From: Bog-473 sp963764305 | GTDB taxonomy: Bacteria > Actinomycetota > Acidimicrobiia > Acidimicrobiales > RAAP-2 | DNA: 64,000 nt | NCBI GenBank assembly: GCA_963764305.1 | Contig: CAVXSD010000007.1 | Span: forward strand, 744,001-808,000 | Direction of reading: 5' to 3' | In this document: in pieces, positions 51,465 through 60,483 of the stretch | How the letters are laid out: every line of letters starts with the position of its first letter | Numbering within the stretch: position 1 is the stretch's first letter | Position numbers and translations under genes: made by a program | The notes under the pieces: generated by a model | What the model was told of the DNA's origin: nothing | Seen by the model: the letters and a program-made list of their open reading frames with translations, nothing else | The model's database searches: none

Positions 51465-53207
51465 TTAGCGGATCGATCTGCGTGTACTGCACACGAGCAC
51501 ACCCCAAGTGGCGACCAGGAACACGACCGCGAACGCTCCAAGGATAAGCCAGTAGGTGCCGGTGGACTGGGTTCCTGCAGCGCCATAGGACGCGAGCAGC
51601 GGAGGCCCTAGTGGCGAGCCTCCCTGAGCGAGGATGCGCCGCGCGCCGAGGTCATGACCGATGGCTTCGAAGGCCCAGCGCGATGGGATCACCACGCTGA
51701 GGCCGGCGCCGACCCGCGCCATGAGGTTGACGGGGACGATGGCACCAGAGAACAAGACGGCAGGAAAGCACAACATCGGTAGGGCGAGCGTCGCCTGAGC
51801 AACGTTTCTGACCGTGGCCGAGGTGAGCAGGCCAAGGCCGAGGGCCGCGACCGCGCAGAGCAGCAGGCCGACGCCTATCGAGGCGTACGTGGACAGTGGG
51901 CGACTGGGTAGGCGATCCAGCAGACGAAGCACACCTAGCGTTGCCACCACCACGAGGAGCAGAAACGGCACCAGGATGGTGACCTTTGACGCCACGTACG
52001 CGCCCAGCCGCAGGCCGACGAGGCGTTCACGGCGCAGGATGGTTCGCTCCGTGCAAATCTGGAGCAAGCCGTAGGTGAGCCCGAAGAAGAAGGCGGCAAA
52101 GACGACCCAGAAGCCGATCATCACCATCGAGCTCGGGCTCGGGTCCTGGAAGGCGAACGCGCCGGGCCGGAAAAGGATGGCGAACATGCCGACGACGAGC
52201 GCTGGTGACCCGACCAAGATCGCGAGTGTCAAGCGGTTGCGCACAAGTGTCTCGAGCGTCCGGCGTGTGAGGACACCCCACTGGGTGAGCCCGCTCGCCA
52301 CTGGTCGCGTGTTCACGTCTCGGGGACCGGCGTCAGACGCCACTGCGGTGGCGGCCGGGTAGGTGATGCCGTCCGGTTCGGCCAGGCGGCGGTAGAGCTC
52401 GGGGACCGAGCCGACGCCGTACTGCTCGAACGCTTCGTCGACGGTGCCGACGAAGCCAGCTCGCCCACCTCGCGTCATGAACACGATGCGATCGCACACG
52501 GCGAGGTCCTCGGCCGAGTGGGTGGTGAACACGACTGTCGCTGACCGGTCGGCGAGCTGGCGCAGGCGGGCGATCAGCTCCGCGCTCGTGACAGGGTCGA
52601 GGCCGGAGGTCGGTTCGTCTAGGAAGAAGACTTGCGGATCGGTGAGCAGCTCGACGGCGATACTGGCTCGTTTGCGCTGCCCGCCGCTCAGCGAGCCGAC
52701 CCGGACGTCGACCTGCCCGGTCAGGCCCACGGCGTCGATGGCGTTACGGACTGCGTCGTCAACCTCGGCTCCGGTTGTCGAGGACGGGAGCCGGAGGCGC
52801 GCGGAGTAGCGAAGCGTACGTTGGAGGGGCAGATCGGCATGAATGATGTCGTCCTGCGGCACGTAGCCGAGCACGCTCCGGTATGTGCCCGGGTTGGCGT
52901 GCAGGTCAATGCCGTCGAAGCACACCGATCCTGTAGTTGCCGGCGCTACGCCGGCGATCGCTTCCAGCAGTGTTGTTTTGCCGGCGCCGCTGGGACCGAC
53001 GATAGCCACGAGCTCACCAGCCGAGATCGAGAACGACACGGCGTCGAGGAGCTTTACCTCGCCTCGGGTTCGGACCCGGACCAGCCGGGACAGCTCATTG
53101 ACGTCGATGCGAATGCCGTGGGGTGGGACGCTGGCCATGGGCATCATGGTGTATTCAGTCATTCTGTCGAACGTTGCAGTTTCATCCTTGTCGTAAAGAA
53201 CGGTCAT
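51465..53207 (-). CDS. ABCG-type ABC transporter half (ATPase fused to membrane domain)
   Basis: This 580-residue protein has an ATPase at 30-250 with Walker A GPSGAGKTT, signature LSGGQRKRA, Walker B FFLDEPTSGLDP and the H-loop FTTHSAED. An ABC2-type membrane domain of six helices spans about 330-580. This ATPase-first order is that of ABCG/White half-transporters, so it should dimerise and export lipid-like or drug-like compounds. GAGGAGGAACG precedes the ATG. It lies 100 bp downstream of the SRPBCC gene and shares TetR control. Confidence 0.88.
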   Translation of the reverse strand: MTVLYDKDETATFDRMTEYTMMPMASVPPHGIRIDVNELSRLVRVRTRGEVKLLDAVSFSISAGELVAIVGPSGAGKTTLLEAIAGVAPATTGSVCFDGIDLHANPGTYRSVLGYVPQDDIIHADLPLQRTLRYSARLRLPSSTTGAEVDDAVRNAIDAVGLTGQVDVRVGSLSGGQRKRASIAVELLTDPQVFFLDEPTSGLDPVTSAELIARLRQLADRSATVVFTTHSAEDLAVCDRIVFMTRGGRAGFVGTVDEAFEQYGVGSVPELYRRLAEPDGITYPAATAVASDAGPRDVNTRPVASGLTQWGVLTRRTLETLVRNRLTLAILVGSPALVVGMFAILFRPGAFAFQDPSPSSMVMIGFWVVFAAFFFGLTYGLLQICTERTILRRERLVGLRLGAYVASKVTILVPFLLLVVVATLGVLRLLDRLPSRPLSTYASIGVGLLLCAVAALGLGLLTSATVRNVAQATLALPMLCFPAVLFSGAIVPVNLMARVGAGLSVVIPSRWAFEAIGHDLGARRILAQGGSPLGPPLLASYGAAGTQSTGTYWLILGAFAVVFLVATWGVLVCSTRRSIR

Positions 53208-53309
53208 CGTTCCTCCTCAGATAATCGGCGGCTCATCACCGGTCGCGACAGCGAACGCGAGTGTTGTGAGTCGACTTCTGCCGTGGTTTCGGCCGAGCGT
53301 CGGACAGGG

Positions 53310-53858
53310 CTAGGCGGTCTCCTTCTCGACAACGGCTAGGGCGCTCCTAAGAAATCGGCCCCAGACCCATTTGCCGACTGTGTGGTGGACGGCGCTGGCG
53401 ATCATGCCCTTCGGACCTCTGCGGAAACCGCGGTGTAGGACCATTTCCACCTCGCTTCCGCCGTCGCGGGTGGTGGCCCGTAGCTCCCATGTGCTGCCGG
53501 GCTGAAAGATGTTGGAGTCGATTACCGTCGCCTTGACCGATCCCGGTTCTGACCACTCGTAGCGGTTCCGCTCCCAGAAGAGGCCAACGACCCAGGTTCC
53601 CTCCGTTACCTCGGCGAAGTTCTCGCCGCGCTGGTGGACCTTGAGGTGCCCTTTTCTCACGTTCGGCCACACGTCAGCACGCCGATCCGAGAAGTCGCGA
53701 GCCGCCTCGAGTACCCGCTGGGGACGCGACCGGGTATCGGCACTCACCCTGATCGTCAACGCGTGCGGACTCTCGGGAGCGGAAGGGTCAATGGCCCGAA
53801 GGTGCTCGGTGACGACTTGGGCTGGGACCGGGTAGGCGGAGTGACGAAGGACTTGCAT
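53310..53858 (-). CDS. SRPBCC-family (polyketide cyclase/START-like) protein
   Basis: This is a 182-residue protein with an SRPBCC helix-grip fold (LTIRVSADTRSRPQRVLEAA, ENFAEVTEGTWVVGLFWERN, STWELRATTRDGGSEVEM). Such proteins bind hydrophobic ligands or act as cyclases. It leads an apparent operon with the ABCG-type transporter, so it may bind the compound that is exported. GGAAGGAG precedes the ATG. The operator for the divergent TetR gene lies upstream. Confidence 0.75.
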   Translation of the reverse strand: MQVLRHSAYPVPAQVVTEHLRAIDPSAPESPHALTIRVSADTRSRPQRVLEAARDFSDRRADVWPNVRKGHLKVHQRGENFAEVTEGTWVVGLFWERNRYEWSEPGSVKATVIDSNIFQPGSTWELRATTRDGGSEVEMVLHRGFRRGPKGMIASAVHHTVGKWVWGRFLRSALAVVEKETA

Positions 53859-53888
53859 GATGGCTGCTCCTTCCAGAGCTCTAGGATA

Positions 53889-53937
53889 AGCACGAACGAT
53901 CGTGCTATGTTGGAACTGTACGACCGATCGTGCTATC
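53889..53937. promoter_or_regulatory. Double TetR operator
   Basis: AGCACGA and TCGTGCT (53889-53906) form a perfect 7-bp inverted repeat around ACGA. CGATCGTGCTAT occurs twice, starting at 53897 and 53924, so a second site lies closer to the TetR ATG. This suits autoregulation and repression of the divergent SRPBCC-ABC operon. Confidence 0.6.
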
Positions 53938-53945
53938 TTGTCAAT

Positions 53946-54581
53946 ATGCCAAACCAGCGAAAGCAGCGCGCCGACGGGGTACGCACTCGCGACGCGATCG
54001 TGCGCAAAGCCGTGTCGCTGGCGACCCTCGACGGACTTGAAGGCCTGTCGATCGGCAACCTCGCCGGCGCGCTCGACATGAGCAAGAGCGGCCTATACGC
54101 CCACTTCCGTTCAAAACAAGATCTCCAACTCGCAACCGTGGACGAGGCGGAACGGATCTTCCAAGCCGAGGTCATCGAACCGGCGCTCGTCGCCGAGCCG
54201 GGGCTTGCGCAGCTCGTCGCGGTGTGCGATGCCTTTTTCGACCACCTCATACGGCGCACATTTCCGGGAGGTTGCTTCTTCGCCGGGGCCGTCCTGGAGA
54301 TGGGCACTCGCCAGGGACCGGTCAAAGACCGGATCACAGCGTTTCAAGGCGAGTTCACGGCACTTATCCGCCAGTTCGTCGTCACTGCACTGGAACTCTA
54401 CGAACTCCCGGCCGACGAGGACCCCGACGCACTCACCTTCGAACTGAACGGCATCATCCTCGCGGCCAACACCAACTTCGTCCTGCGCCAAGATCCCCAC
54501 GCGCTCGACATGGCCAGAAGCATCGTCCGTCGACGACTCGGAATCACAACAACAACCACACCCGCCAACAAACGGCACTGA
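53946..54581 (+). CDS. TetR-family regulator
   Basis: This 211-residue repressor has an N-terminal HTH (TRDAIVRKAVSLATLDGLEG, then LAGALDMSKSGLYAHFRSKQ, residues 14-60). Its C-terminal ligand domain (FFDHLIRRTFPGGCFFAGAV) is of the type often found in YcdC/TetR-C_33-like proteins. A threonine run TTTTT is near the end. It is divergent from the SRPBCC-ABC operon, which it probably represses. ATG 53946 fits the HTH spacing. Confidence 0.87.
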   Translation: MPNQRKQRADGVRTRDAIVRKAVSLATLDGLEGLSIGNLAGALDMSKSGLYAHFRSKQDLQLATVDEAERIFQAEVIEPALVAEPGLAQLVAVCDAFFDHLIRRTFPGGCFFAGAVLEMGTRQGPVKDRITAFQGEFTALIRQFVVTALELYELPADEDPDALTFELNGIILAANTNFVLRQDPHALDMARSIVRRRLGITTTTTPANKRH

Positions 54582-55051
54582 ATTGAAGGCAGTCAGAAGG
54601 ACTCGCAACAGGAACCGAAGTGACACCCCACGCCCGTGTCGGGCAGACCTCCCTGAACTGCGACGATGCATTCACCGTGCTCTGGGCAAAGGACGGTCCC
54701 ACCTCGAGTGCGGCGCCCGCTGGGATCGGGTGGCGCCAGTGGAATCGGCCCCAGGGATGCAGCAACGCGTCCAAGGGACCCACGCCCCTCGGGCCGGTCC
54801 TTACGCCTCAATCGCATAGTCCGGGCGTTGACCCTCGTTCTTAGTCGTCCCAGGACGGTGGTCAGGAGCCTGAGTGTTGCGGCAAGCACGAGAACTGCTC
54901 CACCGTCCCAGGCCTTCCGGGGCACTGGCCTCCCTGTCATGCTCTCGGTTTTCGCCGGCAGATGGGAGTAGTCCTGGGAGCGAAGGAAGCCCCGTTCGCT
55001 AACCGGGGCATTGGTGAAGGCCAGTTCGGGGGGAGTCATAGCCTGTACCCC
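54582..55051. other. Gene-free stretch before the GNAT gene
   Basis: About 470 bp without a supportable gene. The sequence from 54962 (ATGGGAGTAGTCCTGGGAGC) is related to 20430-20478 on the other strand. Confidence 0.4.
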
Positions 55052-55639
55052 ATGTGTGGCTTGTCGTTTGCGTCGGTATCCAAGACCGAGAAGGCGAGTG
55101 CCTATCAAACCCTGCTCTCAGCTTTCACGGATGATCCGGTCGAGCGCTGGCTCTATCCCGAGTTGCCCGAGTATCTGACGCACTTCCCCCGGTTCTTGGC
55201 GGCGTTCGGCGGTAGGGCGTTCGACGAACAGACCGTGTGGCGTCTTGGCGAGTACTCTGCTGTTGCCCTCTGGCTTCCCCCTGGCGCAGAGCCGGACGAC
55301 GACGCCATCGGTGCTGTGCTCACCGAGACCGTTTCGTCGGATAAGCACATTGACACCTTCGCCGTTCTCGAACAAATGGACGCTGCCCATCCCGGGTACC
55401 CCCACTGGTACCTACCGTGGTTCGGGGTCGACTCGGCCCTACAGGGACAGGGGATCGGAGGCGAGTTGATGGAACAGTGCCTCGTCGAGATAGCCGACAC
55501 GGACCTCCTTCCCACTTACCTGGAAACTCCCAATCCACGCAGCATCTCCTTCTACGAACGTCATGGGTTCAAGGTGACTGGCATGGCACAAGCCGGAGGG
55601 TGCCCGCCGATCACATTCATGCTGAGAGGGGCACCCTGA
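55052..55639 (+). CDS. GNAT-family N-acetyltransferase
   Basis: This 195-residue GNAT has LLSAFTDDPVERWLYPELPE early, HWYLPWFGVDSALQGQGIGG (the acetyl-CoA loop) and ETPNPRSISFYERHGFKVTG. The pattern is close to the actinobacterial GNAT at 17169 and of unknown substrate. ATG 55052 is chosen by alignment; the frame is open further upstream, where the sequence is repeat-derived. Confidence 0.82.
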   Translation: MCGLSFASVSKTEKASAYQTLLSAFTDDPVERWLYPELPEYLTHFPRFLAAFGGRAFDEQTVWRLGEYSAVALWLPPGAEPDDDAIGAVLTETVSSDKHIDTFAVLEQMDAAHPGYPHWYLPWFGVDSALQGQGIGGELMEQCLVEIADTDLLPTYLETPNPRSISFYERHGFKVTGMAQAGGCPPITFMLRGAP

Positions 55640-55742
55640 TCGTCGCTCAGCGCTGACCCTCCGACTGGACCCATCCGACAAATCCAGCCGATGCCGGGCG
55701 GGTTCTAGATATTCCCGTCCGCCGGATAGTGCTACATGAGCA

Positions 55743-55812
55743 CCTGGTGGGCCTGGTGGGCCTGGTGGGCCTGGTGGGCCCGGCCCGGGTCTCGATCCCG
55801 GCACCTTGGGAT
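55743..55812 (-). repeat. Tandem 9-mers followed by T-arm-like repeat, copy 3
   Basis: Four copies of CCTGGTGGG (55743-55778) run into CCCGGGTCTCGATCCCGGCA and CCTTGGGATT (to 55812). The second part is the dispersed T-arm-like repeat. The gap from 55640 to 55962 holds nothing else. Confidence 0.65.
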
Positions 55813-55962
55813 TAAAGGAGCGACACCGACTGTGCAGAAAGTCCGCCCGAGTCCATGAGACCAGTTCGGGTGACGAGAGTCGTCCGCCCAGTTCGGCTGA
55901 CGTCAACTTGGTCCGCTGATTTGAGTAGCAAGGCAGAAGCAACCTCGGCCGCCAAATATTGG

Positions 55963-58381
55963 TCAGCCTTCTTGGTTCCCTTCGGGGATGTAGGTCCGAC
56001 ACGGCTCACCACGCAGCGTCCCGCACGCCGGCAGGGACGATGGGGGCTCCACGTCCTGAACCTCGTTGACCGTCAACGAGGACGGCGTCACGTCGCCGAA
56101 GCCGACCGTCGCGTGCTGGCCGCGGTCCAACGTCGCGAACGTCCAAACGGGCCGGTCCCCCCCAGGTGCGGAGATGACGACCCGCAATTCGGTACCCGCG
56201 CGGAACGTGTGCGCGATCGGGTCGATCGGGATCCTGACCAACGTGAAGTGGTCTGGCGACAGGCGCCGGACCTCGCTCGCCAGGTACGTCGGGTCGGTAA
56301 AGAGGAGGGTCGAGTCCTTGGCGTCGACCTGGTTGGAGCTGCGCAGGAATCCCGAGGTGACGTACACCTCCTGGCGGGCCTGGGGACGCACCTCCGTAAC
56401 GGTCGCCTGGAAGTCCTCCACCGGTACCGAAGCCTTGACCCACAGGTCGATCGTGGCGGGTCCGACGATGGTGGTCGGCGACGTGAAGGGGGGCGTCTGA
56501 AAGGCGATCGCGTCGCCTGCGGGGACGGGTAACCAGTCCCAACCGGGATCGGCGGCCCACGCGTTCGCACCGGCTGGAAGGCTCGTCCGTGGTCGGGCCT
56601 CGGGATCCAAGGTGAACGTGGCGCTCCCGTGTTGGGCGGATGGACGGGACCGCAACGACCCGTCGATGCCGAACGAGAGGGTCGTCACGTTGCCCGCTGG
56701 CGGCCAGCTGGAGAAGGCCGCGCTGTAGGTCGAGTTGGGGTTCCCCGGACCGGCGGCCCCGGCCCCGGAGTCGAAGAGCACCTCCAACCGCGGCATCTGG
56801 GCCGCGAACTCCGCCCGTGCGACCGTCGCGGTGTCGGCGCTGGTGAAGCGAAGGGGCGGCAAGGGTGCCTCCGCCGACACCGAGGACGCGGTCGCCGCGA
56901 ACTCGTCGAGCACGAGGGCGTCGAGACCGTTCGGCTGCGTGGGGACCTTGTCGGCCACGTAGACGTCGAGGAACTCGAGCCACCGGCTGATCGTCTGAGG
57001 GTCGGCCGAGTCAATGTGACCTCCGTTCACCATGTTGGCGAATACGGGCGTCGTCTTGGGAATGGCGTCGATGAGCGCCGCCGACTGCGGTCCGGTCTGC
57101 TCGTCCTGGAGCGCCTCGGAGAAGAAGACCGGGACGCGCACGTGGATCGCCCAATCCAGCATGGACCGGCGGTCGAAGAGCGCAGGGCTTCGCCCGGGGC
57201 CCTCGCCCGGGGCAACCAGCTTGGGCCCGACCAGGCCGGCCAGGGTCTCGGATTGCTCGTGCAATGCCTGGTTGGCGAGGCACGTCGACGACGCCCCGGT
57301 ACTGGCCGCGAGCTCTGCGTCGATCTCGTAGTAGGTCCAGGGCTGAGCGACGTTGGTGACCGGCGTGGTCGAGCGGGGCTTGAGGCTGCCGTCCCGGGAC
57401 ACGGCGGCCGCCTTGGCGTCGTCGATCGCGCGCGTCGACCCACTCGGCGGCGAACCCGTTGTTGTAGATCCCACCCGGATACCCCGTCGAGAAGAGATCA
57501 TCCGTCGGACTCAGTGGCGCGATGGCGGCGAGTCCGGGCGGATTGGTCCCGGCAGCGGGGAACTGCGAGAGCCCCGAGAAGCTGATCCCTACCATTCCGA
57601 CCTTGTGGTTTGCGACCCAGGCCTGGTGGGCGACGATCTCGATGGCGTCGTAGGCGTCGTAGTCGGACGGGTATCCGAAGAGGTCGAACGCGCCACCCGA
57701 GCACCCGGTTCCACGCATCTGGAGGCTGACCGTGGCAAAACCCGAGACGCGTGCGAGGACCGCACCGACGTCAGTGGAGGAGTCCGGAAGAAGGTTCCGG
57801 TTTCCGCAGGAACTGCACGGTTCCCCCAAAGCGCCGTCGATCAGCGGCGGGATGGGGTCGGTCGGGCCGGCGACGTTGTAGCCGGAGTACTCGATGACCG
57901 TGGGGCACGGACTGCTCGCCGAACAGCTCTGGCCGTAGGGGTAGCGAACGGTCGCTGCGAGAGTGATGCCATCCCGCATCGCGATGTAATTGAGCCCTTC
58001 GTGCATGGGTTGATGCGCGTAGAGGGTGGAGTCGGTCCTTGGGTTCTGGCCGGGTGCGGGTACGGCGAAGGCTGGCGTACGCCGTCTGGAGCTGTCATCG
58101 AGCCAGCTGTAACCGCGGCCGGGGCGGAGGTTCCGGATGATCACCGACCCCAATAAGTCGGCGACTCCGGGATTGGCCGGGGTGGCGACCGGTTGCCCCA
58201 GTCGCAAGAGGGTGATGCGGTCGCCGGGATGCGCACCGGTGAGCCATGCCTCGTCGATCGAACCGTTGCCATGCAGCGTCATTGCTGGTCCAGAGGCCGT
58301 GGCGAGGGCGGAGGCCGGCCCTATGCCGCCGCAGACCGCGGCCACGAAGGCCAGCGCCGCCATCCAACCCGACGTCCTCAT
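55963..58381 (-). pseudogene. Frameshifted CocE/NonD-type serine hydrolase (X-Pro dipeptidyl-peptidase family)
   Basis: A signal peptide (MRTSGWMAALAFVAAVCGGI) is followed by the hydrolase domain with IAMRDGITLAATVRYPYG, the nucleophile elbow GMVGISFSG and PTDDLFSTGYPGGIYN. After about 57430 the frame changes to AIDDAKAAAVSRDGSLKPRS. The C-terminal jelly-roll then runs to 55963 (PPLRFTSADTATVARAEFAA, PPAGNVTTLSFGIDGS). The break lies in a CG-dinucleotide tract of four units at 57427; five units would restore about 806 residues. If intact, it would cleave acyl esters or dipeptides outside the cell. Confidence 0.75.
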
Positions 58382-58609
58382 TGCGAAGATTGTTGACCCC
58401 CGTCGCTCCAGGCCGGCCCGTGTTCTATCAGACATAACCGCGGCACCCTGGCGTCAACGCTTCGTGCCGGTCGTGCGTGATACGTAGTTGGTTAATCGGT
58501 TCGGCGTGCTCGAGGTAGGCCCCATACGCGGTGTCGGGGGTCCGGACGATGAAGGTCGATCCGAGCACCTGGTGATGCCGAAACCGGCGTCCAGTTCGCA
58601 GTACACCTT

Positions 58610-58879
58610 CCCGGTCAGCTCGGGGTGCTGCTCACCGAGAATGTCTCGGACTTCACTCAACTCGCCGCCGAGCGCCTCACCGCAGGTGGCCATCACCGAG
58701 GGGTGCTGATCGCTCTTTCCTCCCGGTTCTCCCGTCGTCCCAGCGGCATTCCCAGGATCGCCGCAGCTATCGGGACCCTCGCAGACGAGAAGCTCGAGGA
58801 CCGCCTCGTCTACCTGGAGGAACCGTCCGAATGGCCCGAGCCTCTCGGCTTGAGGCGTCCTCGAAGGGCGTCCCACTAG
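58610..58879 (+). pseudogene. PIN-like (DUF5615-type) toxin remnant
   Basis: VLLTENVSDFTQLAAERLTA and GVLIALSSRFSRRPSG are the second half of a PIN-like DUF5615/VapC-type toxin. The N-terminal half with the first acids is absent and the preceding sequence reads as another frame. No antitoxin gene is visible. Probably a dead toxin-antitoxin locus. Confidence 0.4.
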
Positions 58880-58948
58880 CGACGCGGACGGCGCGCCCAG
58901 AACTGTGAGCTGGAGGGATGAACTCCAAATCAAATCCTGGGGCCAGAA

Positions 58949-60139
58949 TCAGTGCACCGCTACAGCGACCGCGACCCCGGCTGCGGCCACACCGGTGGTG
59001 ACCAGCCATTTCCAGTTGCGCTGGGCGAAGTGCCCCAGCCGCTCGGGAGCACTGACTTCGACGTTGATGTACCGGACGATGCTGGGCGTGCTCTGTGGAA
59101 GATCCGGTCGTCCGGGTACCGGGAGGAGCATGTTGATGACGAGCACAAGTTCGCGGCGACCACGGCGTTGGGCAGTTACTGCGTACTCCCAAACCGTTAC
59201 GGCATCGTCACTCACGTACTGTTCGGTCCTGGAGCGCGCCTCGATGTCGAAAGAGGCTCCGGTGAGCACTACCTCCATCAAGGGAGCGGTCTTCTCCAGC
59301 GTGACCGGATCTCCGACATCAAGCTCCGGCAGGAGGCGGCGCAGCTCGTCGTCGAGATGCAGGGATCGTGTCATGGCCACACGGACCACCTTGGTCTCGT
59401 AGAGAGCCATCTGCCGTGGAACCTCGAAGGCGACGCGGCCGGGGTGCACCCCCTTACGGAAGGCCTTGGACAACCTGTCCTCGAGACTGCCGGCCGCGTC
59501 CCGCTTCCGCGCGTCTCTCCTAAGCCTCGCCGCGGACGGCGCAGGACTCGCCGCGGACGGCGCTGACGAGTCGGGTTCAGATGCGGCAGGCTCAACCCGG
59601 TTGATTGACAAATGAGCTCTCTCACCCGGCGGATGTGGGTCCAACCAGGCACCACAGTTCAGGCAGAACGCACCATCCCGAACTGCGCTGTTCCCGCACA
59701 TTGAGCATATAACTACCGAATCGCTGTCTTGGCGAGGCGGGCTGTAGGGGACGTCGATCTCCGCTCCGCCCTGGTCGCCGTCAGCTGCTGCGTTCTCGTG
59801 CTTGTCCCAATCGGAGGTCAGACCGGCATGACTCCTGTCGCTAATCAGCTCAAGCAAATCCTGGGCGGCCGTAGCGGCCTGTTCCTGGAGAGTTCGGTCC
59901 GCGTCCAAGAAGACGGCGATGTAGCGGGCCCCGTCGCCAGCGTCGTCGTCGGCCGGGAACATCGTCGCCGCTCCCGATAGGTGACCGAGGAGACCAGCCA
60001 CCTCGTCTTCTCCCATAATGGTGATCAGGGTCTCACGCAATCTCCTGAACGCCTGGTCGGCCGGAGTTGGGCCCTCCGGATCGCAGTGTGCAATTCCAGC
60101 CCTCAGCGCCATCCAGACGGCGTCAACGAGGTCGTCCAA
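58949..60139 (-). CDS. Zinc-ribbon protein with C-terminal membrane helix, unknown function
   Basis: This is a 396-residue protein. Residues 1-110 are a helical domain (RRLRETLITIMGEDEVAGLL). A four-cysteine zinc ribbon follows near 144-162 (CSMCGNSAVRDGAFCLNCG), then an alanine/serine/proline linker. A beta-rich domain (about 230-360) has VPRQMALYETKVVRVAMTRS and EVVLTGASFDIEARSRTEQY. A single membrane helix at the end (WLVTTGVAAAGVAVAVAV) anchors it with the bulk in the cytoplasm. No enzyme motif is recognised. The layout recalls modular signalling proteins of bacterial conflict systems, which is only a suggestion. Confidence 0.6.
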   Translation of the reverse strand: MDDLVDAVWMALRAGIAHCDPEGPTPADQAFRRLRETLITIMGEDEVAGLLGHLSGAATMFPADDDAGDGARYIAVFLDADRTLQEQAATAAQDLLELISDRSHAGLTSDWDKHENAAADGDQGGAEIDVPYSPPRQDSDSVVICSMCGNSAVRDGAFCLNCGAWLDPHPPGERAHLSINRVEPAASEPDSSAPSAASPAPSAARLRRDARKRDAAGSLEDRLSKAFRKGVHPGRVAFEVPRQMALYETKVVRVAMTRSLHLDDELRRLLPELDVGDPVTLEKTAPLMEVVLTGASFDIEARSRTEQYVSDDAVTVWEYAVTAQRRGRRELVLVINMLLPVPGRPDLPQSTPSIVRYINVEVSAPERLGHFAQRNWKWLVTTGVAAAGVAVAVAVH

Positions 60140-60252
60140 CGCACCGCCCTCCCGTGCCGCAGCCGTTAGCGAAGCGTATAGCGCAGAGTGCCGCCCTGTC
60201 TGTCAGGCTGACGTGAGACACCGGCAGTAGCCTCTGAACTGGTGGGACTCAG

Positions 60253-60288
60253 TGGGCCGCCCGGGTCTCGATCCCGGCACCTTGGGAT
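60253..60288 (-). repeat. Dispersed T-arm-like repeat, copy 4
   Basis: TGGGCCGCCCGGGTCTCGAT continues to CCCGGCACCTTGGGAT. It is identical over most of its length to the copy at 60448. The 60140-60540 gap holds these two repeats and no gene. Confidence 0.7.
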
Positions 60289-60447
60289 AAAAAGAGCGGG
60301 TCCGATCGTCCGTTCAGTGCAGCTACGTCCATTGTTCCTCGTCACTTTTGGTGTGACGTCCAGGCAGCTAGAACGAACAGCATCCAGTCCGCACGTTTCA
60401 GTAGCAACTCAGTAGCAGGACTTGATTGCACGTCGTGCTGGATTTCG

Positions 60448-60483
60448 TGGGCCGCCCGGGTCTCGATCCTGGCACCTTGGGAT
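60448..60483 (-). repeat. Dispersed T-arm-like repeat, copy 5, next to the group II intron
   Basis: TGGGCCGCCCGGGTCTCGAT continues to CCTGGCACCTTGGGAT, one base different from copy 4. It directly abuts the 3' side of the presumed group II intron. Confidence 0.7.

Noticed and set aside
55743..55778. CRISPR or operator array of CCTGGTGGG
   Set aside because: It is a spacerless 9-bp tandem repeat.
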